Source: Deferribacteres bacterium (lineage in GTDB: Bacteria; Nitrospirota; Thermodesulfovibrionia; UBA6902). Taken from it: a stretch of 12,688 nucleotides of DNA. The notes under the pieces are model-generated. The model was not told the origin of the DNA. It saw only the letters and a program-made list of their open reading frames with translations, and did not search any database. Location of the stretch: the NCBI GenBank assembly GCA_030598625.1, contig JAUVPO010000025.1, positions 1-12,688 of the forward strand, written 5' to 3'. Shown in pieces: positions 1-6,196 of this stretch. Made by a program: the position numbers and the translations under genes. Each line of letters starts with the position of its first letter. Position 1 is the stretch's first letter.

Positions 1-34
1 CTATTCAAACCCCGCAATCTGCTAAAATAACGGC

Positions 35-964
35 ATGAGGAAAGCCGTTTATATCATTGCTCCGGAGACAAAGAGTGGAAGGCTTGATACTTTTATATCC
101 CGGAAAAGTCATCTGACGCGCTCCTTTATTCAAAAACTAATCAGGCAGGGATCGATAACGGTTAATTCGCGTGCGGAAAAAGCGGGGTATAAAATAAAAA
201 AGGGCGACAAAATAGAACTGACTATCCCTGATGAACCTGAGAGACAGCTTGCGCCTGAAGATATCCCTCTGGAAATTTTGTGGGAAGATGAACATATAGT
301 CGTTGTAAATAAACCTCCGGACATGGTTATTTATCCTGCGGTCGGCAACAGAAGCGGCACCCTCATGAATGCCCTGGTATCAAGATGCGGGAGACTTTCC
401 TCTGTGGGCGCCCCATTGAGGCCGGGGGTAGTCCACCGGCTTGATAAAAACACTTCCGGCGTAATAGTAATTGCCAAAGACGACAGGTCGCACCACGGCC
501 TCGTGGACCAGTTTAAAAACCGTGAAGTCGAAAAGCATTATACAGCCCTCCTGTACGGCAGGCTTAAAGAGGATTCCGGGGAGATAACGTCGGCAATCGG
601 CAGGTCGTTGTCGGACAGGAAAAAGATGTCGGTTAAAACAAGAAATGGGAAAGAGGCGATTACAAAGTTTGAGGTTGTGAGAAGATTTAATTCCGCTACC
701 CTGGTAAATGTCAGAATCATTACCGGAAGGACACACCAGATAAGGGTCCACTTTGCATCAATAGGTTATCCGGTATTAGGGGATAAAACATACGGCAAAA
801 AGACTTCCGTGAAGTCGGGACGGATAACCGTGAATTTTTCCCGCCAGATGCTGCACGCTTACAGCATGAGACTGAAACATCCTGTAAATGGAGAATCCTT
901 AGAGTTCACTGCTCCAATGCCGGAAGATATGGAAGAGGCGATAGGGGAATTATCTGTTAAATAA
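35..964 (+). CDS. rluD: RluA/RluD-family 23S rRNA pseudouridine synthase
   Basis: Isomerises specific uridines of 23S rRNA to pseudouridine in the cytoplasm. The 309-residue product has the family's usual length and order. An S4 RNA-binding domain occupies about residues 15-65 (RLDTFIS, then SFIQKLIRQGSITVN). The catalytic domain starts near residue 85 with VVNKPPDMVIYPAVGN. The signature HRLDKNTSG lies at 134-142, with Asp137 as the catalytic aspartate, and GRTHQIRVH at 231-239 is the second conserved motif. The start is the only usable ATG: an in-frame TAA at 23-25 blocks any upstream extension. No Shine-Dalgarno sequence is visible. A TAAAAT at 23-28 could be a -10 element giving an almost leaderless mRNA. 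The S4 domain points to RluD or RluB-like relatives within the RluA family. The family call is firm; the RluD target sites (U1911/1915/1917 in E. coli) are inferred from homology. It converges on topA. Confidence 0.93.
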   Translation: MRKAVYIIAPETKSGRLDTFISRKSHLTRSFIQKLIRQGSITVNSRAEKAGYKIKKGDKIELTIPDEPERQLAPEDIPLEILWEDEHIVVVNKPPDMVIYPAVGNRSGTLMNALVSRCGRLSSVGAPLRPGVVHRLDKNTSGVIVIAKDDRSHHGLVDQFKNREVEKHYTALLYGRLKEDSGEITSAIGRSLSDRKKMSVKTRNGKEAITKFEVVRRFNSATLVNVRIITGRTHQIRVHFASIGYPVLGDKTYGKKTSVKSGRITVNFSRQMLHAYSMRLKHPVNGESLEFTAPMPEDMEEAIGELSVK

Positions 965-972
965 TAAAGAAG

Positions 973-1063
973 AGGATGCTGACCTGTTAGGGGACATGGC
1001 TGAAGTTAAAAGGTTGGGCTCGTTTAGGTGAGAAATTACCTTTTAGATCAGGGTCAGCATCCT
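973..1063. other. Nested stem element after rluD (candidate structured RNA)
   Basis: A perfect 12-bp inverted repeat, AGGATGCTGACC (973-984) and GGTCAGCATCCT (1052-1063), brackets 67 bases. Inside it is a second helix: CTGA (1000-1003) pairs with TCAG (1048-1051), and TAAAAGGT (1007-1014) pairs with ACCTTTTA (1038-1045), with a small CTC/GAG hairpin possible at the tip (1019-1021 with 1030-1032). The element begins 9 bp after the rluD stop. No U-tract follows, so it is not a classical intrinsic terminator. It has no ORF and no flanking target duplication that I can see. It could be a 3'-UTR structure or processing/stability element, an independent small RNA, or a miniature inverted-repeat element. 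I do not recognise a known RNA family. Confidence 0.5.
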
Positions 1064-1089
1064 ATCCTTGCTTTGTATTGTATGTATTC

Positions 1090-1103
1090 TTAATCAAGAT
1101 TAA
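1090..1103. repeat. Short inverted repeat TTAATC-AA-GATTAA
   Basis: Six-base arms flank a two-base centre in the rluD/topA convergent gap, 18 bp before the 22-bp palindrome. It could be a weak protein-binding site or chance in AT-rich sequence. Confidence 0.3.
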
Positions 1104-1120
1104 CTTAAATCTAAGAGGGG

Positions 1121-1142
1121 TACTATGATTTAAATCATAGTA
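1121..1142. repeat. Perfect 22-bp palindrome, operator-like
   Basis: TACTATGATTT (1121-1131) is followed directly by its exact reverse complement, AAATCATAGTA (1132-1142), with no spacer. The core TGAT-N4-ATCA resembles the CRP/FNR-superfamily site (consensus TTGAT-N4-ATCAA), with one mismatch in each half site. A zero-loop palindrome is a better dimer-binding site than an RNA hairpin, and there is no T-tract on either side as an intrinsic terminator would have. The setting is odd for an operator: it lies at the 3' ends of two convergent genes (18 bp past the topA stop), with no obvious promoter next to it. It may act as a two-way transcription barrier, or it may control an unannotated transcript. 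Confidence 0.5.
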
Positions 1143-1159
1143 AACATAAGTGCCCGGTT

Positions 1160-3454
1160 TTATTTTACTTCAGCCTCGTCTTCAACCGGTTCACTGCCGG
1201 ATTCCCGGATTTCTTCTTTATAGTTGCACTCCTTGTTCAGGCAGGCGAGAAACTCTCCCTTTTTGGTCTTTTTTTCGATTAATATGTTTGCTTCGCATAC
1301 GGGGCAGCTTTTATTGACGGGCTTATTCCATACAGCAAATTTGCAATCAGGATAATTGCTGCAGCTGTAAAAGAGTTTGCCCTTTTTTGTCCTTCTCTCA
1401 ACAATGTCTCCCCCGTCTTCAGGACATTTAATGCCTATGCTCAACGCCTTTGTTGTTTTACATTCCGGATATTTGCTGCACGCGAGAAATTTTCCGAATC
1501 TGCCCGATTTCAAGACCATGGGAGAACCGCATTTCCCGCACTTCTCGTCTGTTTGCTCTACTTCCGCGCCCTTTGTTTTTTGTCCTCCGTTAGGGTCCTC
1601 AAGTGGTCTGGTATTTTTGCATTCGGGGAATCCGGTGCAGGCTATAAACCTGCCGTGCCTGCCCCATTTAATGACCATCGGTTTACCGCACTTGTCACAT
1701 TCCTCTTCCGTGGGGATGTCTTTCGGCTTCACCTTGCCGAGGACCTTCATTGCCTCATCAAGGTCTTTATCAAAAGGCACATAAAAGTCCCTTACGATAT
1801 CAACCCACTTAAGGCCGCCTTCTTCAATCTTGTCAAGGTTGTTCTCCATTTTTGCCGTAAAATCATAATTCATTAACTCGGAAAAGCGTTCTACAAGAAG
1901 GTTACTGACCACCTCTCCCAATTCCGTCGGTTTAAATCTGCCTTCCATCATTTCCGTGTATTTCCTGTCCTGTATTGTTGACAGGATAGACGCATAGGTG
2001 CTGGGCCTTCCGATTCCCTTTGCTTCAAGCTCCTTGACGAGAGTCGCTTCCGAGAATCTCGGCGGGTGCTGCGTAAAATGCTGTTTTGGTGTAATCCCTG
2101 CCTTTTTTAAGATGTCCCCTTCTGTCAAAGCAGGCAGCAGACCTTCCTCGTTTTTGCCGTTATCACCGCTTTCCGTATACACTTTCATAAAACCCGGGAA
2201 CTGAATAACAGTGCCTGTTGCCCTGAATATATATTTTCCGGCATCTTCCGGCTTATCAGCCCTTGCGGCAATATCAACGGAAGTCTGTTCCAGAAGCGCA
2301 AAATGCATCTGGCTTGCAATAAAGCGGTTCCAGATAAGTTTATAAAGATTATACTGGTCCCTGGACAAATAATTTTTTATACTCGACGGGGACCTGATAA
2401 CAGCGGTCGGCCTGATGGCTTCGTGGGACTCCTGTGCCGACTTTTTACTTTTATACACCGGCGGTTTCTGCGGTATATAATCTTTACCGAATTCTCCCCT
2501 GACTAAGGCCCGTGCTTCATGCTGCGCCTCAGTAGATACACGTACAGAATCTGTTCTCATATAAGTTATAAGACCTGTTGAACCCTCACCACCAAGCTCA
2601 ATTCCCTCGTAAAGCTGCTGCGCAATAAGCATGGTTTTTTTGGCGGTAAACCTTAGTTTTCTTGAAGCCTCCTGCTGGAGTGTGCTGGTAATGAAAGGCG
2701 CCGCCGGAGATCTTTTTCGCTTCTTTTTTTCCACTTTTTTTACCGCAAAGATTTTGCCTTCCAATTCTTTCAGGATATTCGCGGCTTCCGATTCATTTTT
2801 TATCTCCGCCTTGTCATCATTTATCCTGAATAACTTTGCGTCAAAAGGAGGCGGTTCCTTTCCCTCAAGGTTTGCAGTTATACTCCAGTACTCCTCGGAG
2901 TTGAACGCCTCAATATCCTTTTCCCTGTCCACAACAAGCCTGAGCGCGACGGACTGTACCCTGCCCGCGCTGAGACCCCGGCTGACCTTTCGCCATAAAA
3001 AAGGTGAAAGCTTGTAACCCACAAGTCTGTCCAGAATTCTTCTGGCCTGCTGGGCATCAACAAGGTTCATATCAATTTTCCTTGGATTTTTAATCGCTTC
3101 CGTCACGGCTTTTTCGGTTATTTCGTTAAATTCAACCCTGTAGACTTTGTCTGAACTTCCGTTTAACTCCTCGGCAATATGCCATGCTATTGCCTCGCCC
3201 TCTCTGTCAGGATCGGGGCCGAGAAATATCTTCTCAACTTGCTTTGCGGCTTTTTTTAAATCTTTCAGTATCTTTTCCTTTCCTTCAATTACAACATAGG
3301 TAGGTTCAAGATTGTTTTCAATATCAACACCAAGCTCTTTTTTAGGAAGGTCTTTTACATGTCCAACCGATGCCTTTATTGAAAATCCCCGGCCGAGAAA
3401 CTTGCTGAGAGTTTTTACTTTAGTTGGAGATTCAACAATTAAAAGAGACTTCAT
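1160..3454 (-). CDS. topA: DNA topoisomerase I (type IA)
   Basis: Relaxes negatively supercoiled DNA by a Tyr-linked single-strand break. With the ATG at 3454 the protein has 764 residues. Residues 4-120 are the Toprim domain: LLIVESPTK near the N-terminus and GPDPDREGE at 79-87, which carries the metal-binding acidic residues. The active-site tyrosine is Tyr298 in GLITYMRTDS. HPPRFSEATLVKELE and GIGRPSTYASI mark the core domain. The C-terminus has four zinc-ribbon repeats, at about 586-612, 639-665, 677-704 and 717-743. The third has only three of the four cysteines: its second position is Asp in CPEDGG. The start at 3454 is chosen over an in-frame TTG at 3463 because AAGGAG lies 9 bases before the ATG but directly touches the TTG. 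It lies 112 bp downstream of dprA on the same strand and may share its transcript. Confidence 0.97.
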   Translation of the reverse strand: MKSLLIVESPTKVKTLSKFLGRGFSIKASVGHVKDLPKKELGVDIENNLEPTYVVIEGKEKILKDLKKAAKQVEKIFLGPDPDREGEAIAWHIAEELNGSSDKVYRVEFNEITEKAVTEAIKNPRKIDMNLVDAQQARRILDRLVGYKLSPFLWRKVSRGLSAGRVQSVALRLVVDREKDIEAFNSEEYWSITANLEGKEPPPFDAKLFRINDDKAEIKNESEAANILKELEGKIFAVKKVEKKKRKRSPAAPFITSTLQQEASRKLRFTAKKTMLIAQQLYEGIELGGEGSTGLITYMRTDSVRVSTEAQHEARALVRGEFGKDYIPQKPPVYKSKKSAQESHEAIRPTAVIRSPSSIKNYLSRDQYNLYKLIWNRFIASQMHFALLEQTSVDIAARADKPEDAGKYIFRATGTVIQFPGFMKVYTESGDNGKNEEGLLPALTEGDILKKAGITPKQHFTQHPPRFSEATLVKELEAKGIGRPSTYASILSTIQDRKYTEMMEGRFKPTELGEVVSNLLVERFSELMNYDFTAKMENNLDKIEEGGLKWVDIVRDFYVPFDKDLDEAMKVLGKVKPKDIPTEEECDKCGKPMVIKWGRHGRFIACTGFPECKNTRPLEDPNGGQKTKGAEVEQTDEKCGKCGSPMVLKSGRFGKFLACSKYPECKTTKALSIGIKCPEDGGDIVERRTKKGKLFYSCSNYPDCKFAVWNKPVNKSCPVCEANILIEKKTKKGEFLACLNKECNYKEEIRESGSEPVEDEAEVK

Positions 3455-3463
3455 CTGTAACAA

Positions 3464-3469
3464 CTCCTT
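3464..3469 (-). promoter_or_regulatory. Ribosome-binding site that fixes the topA start
   Basis: AAGGAG on the minus strand stands 9 bases before the ATG at 3454. It abuts the upstream in-frame TTG (3463-3461), which would leave no spacer, so the ATG is the likely start. Confidence 0.8.
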
Positions 3470-3566
3470 GTCTGTTTGTACTGACGCATTGCCATTTACC
3501 CGTTCAGAACAGCAGATATTAAAATATGTTATTTAATCGGTTATTTTACGAAAACCTTTACATCTT

Positions 3567-4664
3567 TCAGCTCAGACTGAAAAGTTTCCCCTCCGCCTGT
3601 CTGATAATCCCTTTCAGTTCAAGGTTTAATAATGTCGATAATGCCTTGCCTGTCGGCATATTTATTTCCCGGATAATGTAATCAATATGTTTCGGTTCAT
3701 GACTCAAGTAATTGCAAATTGTCTTTTCATACTGATTCATTGAATACAACTTTTTTTCATTGTCCGGTTTTTCTTCTTTGAGGATCCCTTTTATCTGCGA
3801 CCTGAGCTCGTCAATTACTTCATCTGCGCTTTCTACGAGCTTCGCGCCTTTTTTAATAAGGTCATTGGCGCCCTCTGAGTTTTTCGAAGTAATATTACCG
3901 GGAACAGCAAAAACCTCTTTGCCCTGTTCAAGCGCATATCCTACTGTAATGAGCGAACCACTGTCAATAGTCGCCTCAACTACGATTACTCCCAGTGAGA
4001 GTGCGCTGATGATCCTGTTCCTTCTCGGGAAATTTTCCCTGTTAGGCTGGGTCCCCATGGGGAATTCACTTATTACTGTTCCGGAAGATTCAATTATTTT
4101 CGCAAGATTCCTGTTTGCCGCCGGATAGGGGACATCTATTCCGGAACCCAGCACCGCTACTGTCCTGCCTCCGGCTTCAAGCGCCCCTTTATGTGAAGCT
4201 GTGTCAATACCCCTTGCCATTCCACTGACAACTGTCAGCCCGGATGCAGCCAGTTCACGACTTATTTTTTCGGCTGTTTGCATCCCGTATACAGATGCCC
4301 TCCTTGAGCCTACCATTGCAATAGCATATTTGTCCGTTTCAGTGAAATTCCCTTTAGCATAAAGCACTATCGGTGCATCGTAAATATGTCTCAGACCTTC
4401 CGGATATGCAGGGTCATCAAAAGGAATCAGACGAATATTGCCTTTCCCCGCCCTGTCAATTTCTCTCCGGACCATCTCCCATTGATTAAATCCCGCTATA
4501 CTCCGCGCCCTGTTTTCCCCGATTCCATTAATCTTCTTAAGCTCTCCGAATGACATTTGAAAGATATCGCCGGGATTTCCAGAGACCGAGAGGAGTCTCC
4601 TCGCAATTACAGGACCAATATCAGAGAGAAAGTTTAAGGCAAGCCAATGCTGCAAATCAGACAT
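3567..4664 (-). CDS. dprA: DNA-processing protein DprA (RecA loader)
   Basis: In transformable bacteria DprA binds incoming single-stranded DNA and loads RecA; it is also common in species not known to be competent. The 365-residue protein is full length. It has a helix-hairpin-helix-like N-terminal region (KINGIGENRARSI, about 44-56). The Rossmann-fold DprA domain runs from about 79 to 289 and carries the conserved DPAYPEGL (84-91), GSRRAS (119-124), GMARGID (148-154), FPRRNRIIS (212-220) and SGSLIT (235-240). The C-terminal winged-helix domain, DprA_WH type, spans about 310-365 (YEKTICNYL, LLNLELKGIIRQ). No Shine-Dalgarno sequence is visible before the ATG. It lies 63 bp after argG and 112 bp before topA on the same strand; dprA-topA adjacency is widespread in bacteria, which supports co-transcription. 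No other competence gene is in the window. Confidence 0.95.
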   Translation of the reverse strand: MSDLQHWLALNFLSDIGPVIARRLLSVSGNPGDIFQMSFGELKKINGIGENRARSIAGFNQWEMVRREIDRAGKGNIRLIPFDDPAYPEGLRHIYDAPIVLYAKGNFTETDKYAIAMVGSRRASVYGMQTAEKISRELAASGLTVVSGMARGIDTASHKGALEAGGRTVAVLGSGIDVPYPAANRNLAKIIESSGTVISEFPMGTQPNRENFPRRNRIISALSLGVIVVEATIDSGSLITVGYALEQGKEVFAVPGNITSKNSEGANDLIKKGAKLVESADEVIDELRSQIKGILKEEKPDNEKKLYSMNQYEKTICNYLSHEPKHIDYIIREINMPTGKALSTLLNLELKGIIRQAEGKLFSLS

Positions 4665-4681
4665 AATATAAACGTAATTCG

Positions 4682-4719
4682 TGTCCGTAATATGTTTAAC
4701 GGATGAAGGACAACGGACA
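4682..4719. repeat. Competing inverted repeats in the argG-dprA spacer
   Basis: TGTCCGT (4682-4688) can pair with ACGGACA (4713-4719), or its TCCGT (4684-4688) can pair with the nearer ACGGA (4699-4703). No T-tract follows on the minus strand, so this is not a clear terminator after argG. It may be a processing or read-through-reducing structure between argG and dprA. Confidence 0.35.
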
Positions 4720-4727
4720 ATGGTTGT

Positions 4728-5921
4728 TCATTTTTTCAATTTCCGTATTTTCAGTCTTAACGCATTTAATTTTATAAAGCCCTCTGCATCTTTCTGGTCA
4801 TAGACATCTTCCGCTTCGAAAGTTGCGAGTTCAGCGCTGTAAAGAGATTTCGGCGCCTTTCTGCCTGCAACAATGCAGTTCCCTTTATAAAGCTTTAATC
4901 TTGCGGTCCCGGTGACCCCTTTCTGGGTTTCATCTATTAGACACTGAAGTGCCTGTCTTTCAGGGGAAAACCAGAAACCGTTATATACAAGTTCGGAATA
5001 CTTCGGCATCAGGGAATCCCTTAAATGCATCAAGTCCCTGTCAAGAGTGATTGACTCCACGGCCCTGTGGGCAATTTGTAATATTGTACCGCCGGGCGTT
5101 TCATATATACCTCTGGATTTCATTCCAACGAACCTGTTCTCAACCATATCCAGCCTGCCTATGCCGTGTTGTCCCGCAACCGTATTGAGCTTTTTTAGAA
5201 GCTCTGCGGGAGAAAGGTTTTTACCGGCGACAGATACCGGGTCTCCATTCCTGAATCCGATTTCAACGTACTGTGCCCTGGACACGGCCTTTTCAGGCGA
5301 TACGGTCAGCGTGAACAGATTCTCCGGAGGCTCCGCCCAAGGGTCTTCAAGGATGCCTCCTTCATAACTTGTATGAAAAATGTTTACGTCCGTACTGTAC
5401 GGTTTTTTCTTTGTGACCGGAACGGGGATGCCATATTTTTTTGCATAGTTTATCAGCGATTCTCTTGAGTCGAATTCCCACTCCCTCCAGGGAGCGATGA
5501 CCTTTATATCGGGCTTTAACGCATAATAAGTCAATTCAAACCTGACCTGGTCGTTGCCCTTGCCCGTGGCTCCGTGTGAAACCGCATCCGCCTTTTCCTT
5601 TTTTGCTATTTCCACCTGTATTTTAGCTATAAGCGGACGCGCTATTGAGGTCCCCAGAAGATAAGCGCCTTCATAAACCGCGTTGGCCCTCAACATGGGG
5701 AATACATAATCTTTTACAAACTCTTCCCTCAGGTCTACAACATATGCTTTTGATGCGCCTGTGCTCATTGCCTTTTTCTCTATGGCCTTAATGTCTTCCT
5801 TCTGTCCAAGGTCCGCATAGCAGGCAATAACTTCACACCCGTAAGTATCTTTAAGCCACTTTATGGCTACGGATGTATCAAGCCCTCCAGAGTAAGCAAG
5901 TACGGTTTTCCTGATGTTCAT
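4728..5921 (-). CDS. argG: Argininosuccinate synthase
   Basis: Joins citrulline and aspartate using ATP to make argininosuccinate, the penultimate step of arginine synthesis. With the ATG at 5921 the protein is 397 residues, the normal family length, and its N-terminus fits the family. AYSGGLDTS (9-17) is the N-type ATP pyrophosphatase P-loop. SHGATGKGNDQVRFE (115-129) is the second signature. YSTDVN followed by EGGILEDP (about 175-194) lies in the synthetase domain. AGGAG stands 8 bases before this ATG. The reading frame stays open upstream to 6053, with a second good ribosome-binding site and a TTG at 6035, so a form 38 residues longer cannot be excluded. The gene is first in a possible argG-dprA-topA unit. 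No other arg gene is in the window. Confidence 0.96.
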   Translation of the reverse strand: MNIRKTVLAYSGGLDTSVAIKWLKDTYGCEVIACYADLGQKEDIKAIEKKAMSTGASKAYVVDLREEFVKDYVFPMLRANAVYEGAYLLGTSIARPLIAKIQVEIAKKEKADAVSHGATGKGNDQVRFELTYYALKPDIKVIAPWREWEFDSRESLINYAKKYGIPVPVTKKKPYSTDVNIFHTSYEGGILEDPWAEPPENLFTLTVSPEKAVSRAQYVEIGFRNGDPVSVAGKNLSPAELLKKLNTVAGQHGIGRLDMVENRFVGMKSRGIYETPGGTILQIAHRAVESITLDRDLMHLRDSLMPKYSELVYNGFWFSPERQALQCLIDETQKGVTGTARLKLYKGNCIVAGRKAPKSLYSAELATFEAEDVYDQKDAEGFIKLNALRLKIRKLKK

Positions 5922-6035
5922 CGATTTATCTCCTAAGTTAATAAAAATATCACAAGTCCATAAAAATGTAAAATGCGGCGATTTTTGCAAAACTGGAGCA
6001 ACTAATAAATCGTCTAAATTTACAAAATGTTGCAA
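5922..6035 (-). other. In-frame upstream extension of argG (alternative TTG start)
   Basis: From a TTG at 6035 the frame runs 38 codons, without a stop, into the argG ATG. AAAGGAG (6044-6050) precedes this TTG by 8 bases, as good a ribosome-binding site as the one at the family start (AGGAG, 5930-5934). The predicted residues begin LQHFVNLDDLL and are rich in TTA and other AT-rich codons. I do not recognise a domain. Options are a real N-terminal extension, a regulatory translation start, a decayed piece of an upstream gene (the HFVNLDDL stretch faintly recalls carbamoyltransferase N-termini, which is weak evidence), or chance. Because it is in frame and lacks a stop it cannot be a conventional leader peptide. 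Confidence 0.35.
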
Positions 6036-6051
6036 ATAAATCACTCCTTTC

Positions 6052-6095
6052 AAAAAAACAGCCTTTTTAGCGATAAAAAAAAGGTATACGCTAAA
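6052..6095 (-). promoter_or_regulatory. Possible argG leader attenuator (two exclusive hairpins and T7)
   Basis: On the minus strand CCTTTTT (6084-6078) pairs with AAAAAGG (6068-6062) around a 9-base loop, and TTTTTTT (6058-6052) follows three bases later, as in a weak intrinsic terminator. A second helix, TTTAGCG (6095-6089) with CGCTAAA (6072-6066), overlaps the terminator's 3' arm and encloses its 5' arm, so the two cannot both form fully. The ribosome-binding site AAAGGAG begins right after the T-tract. The stem has only two G-C pairs, so its strength is doubtful. No T-box or ARG-box sequence was recognised. Confidence 0.35.
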
Positions 6096-6122
6096 TAATT
6101 TGAAAAATTTATCCGATAAGTA

Positions 6123-6153
6123 TTTACATTGCCTGATTAAACAGCAATATAAG
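6123..6153 (+). promoter_or_regulatory. Possible promoter of the binding-protein/receptor pair
   Basis: TTTACA (6123-6128, five of six to the -35 consensus) and TATAAG (6148-6153, five of six to the -10 consensus) are 19 bases apart, longer than the usual 17. It is the best-placed pair I can see before the gene at 6197. The rest of 5922-6196 is AT-rich and otherwise holds only the argG leader elements. Confidence 0.3.
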
Positions 6154-6196
6154 GATATTAACCCTAAAACTATTAACGAAGGATAGCACTATTAAA

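Noticed and set aside
380..751. Minus-strand ORF of 123 codons inside rluD, and similar antisense ORFs in topA and dprA
   Set aside because: They are shadows of well-recognised coding sequence, with no family motifs or ribosome-binding sites of their own.
1013..1019. GTTGGGC matching the integron attC core GTTRRRY inside the structured element
   Set aside because: No matching inverse core RYYYAAC is placed to complete an attC site, and there is no integrase or cassette array.
973..1063. Reading the element as a mobile miniature element or as SRP, 6S or a riboswitch RNA
   Set aside because: No target duplication flanks it, and none of the conserved sequences of those RNA classes that I know is present; it is left as unclassified.
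1377..1784. Plus-strand ORF of 135 codons within topA with regularly spaced histidines and prolines
   Set aside because: The regularity is the mirror of the zinc-ribbon repeats of TopA on the other strand.
6183..6193. An 11-base match, ATAGCACTATT, upstream of both the binding-protein gene and rsmD (11016-11026)
   Set aside because: In a window of this size many 11-base pairs are expected by chance, and the two copies sit in different positions relative to their genes.
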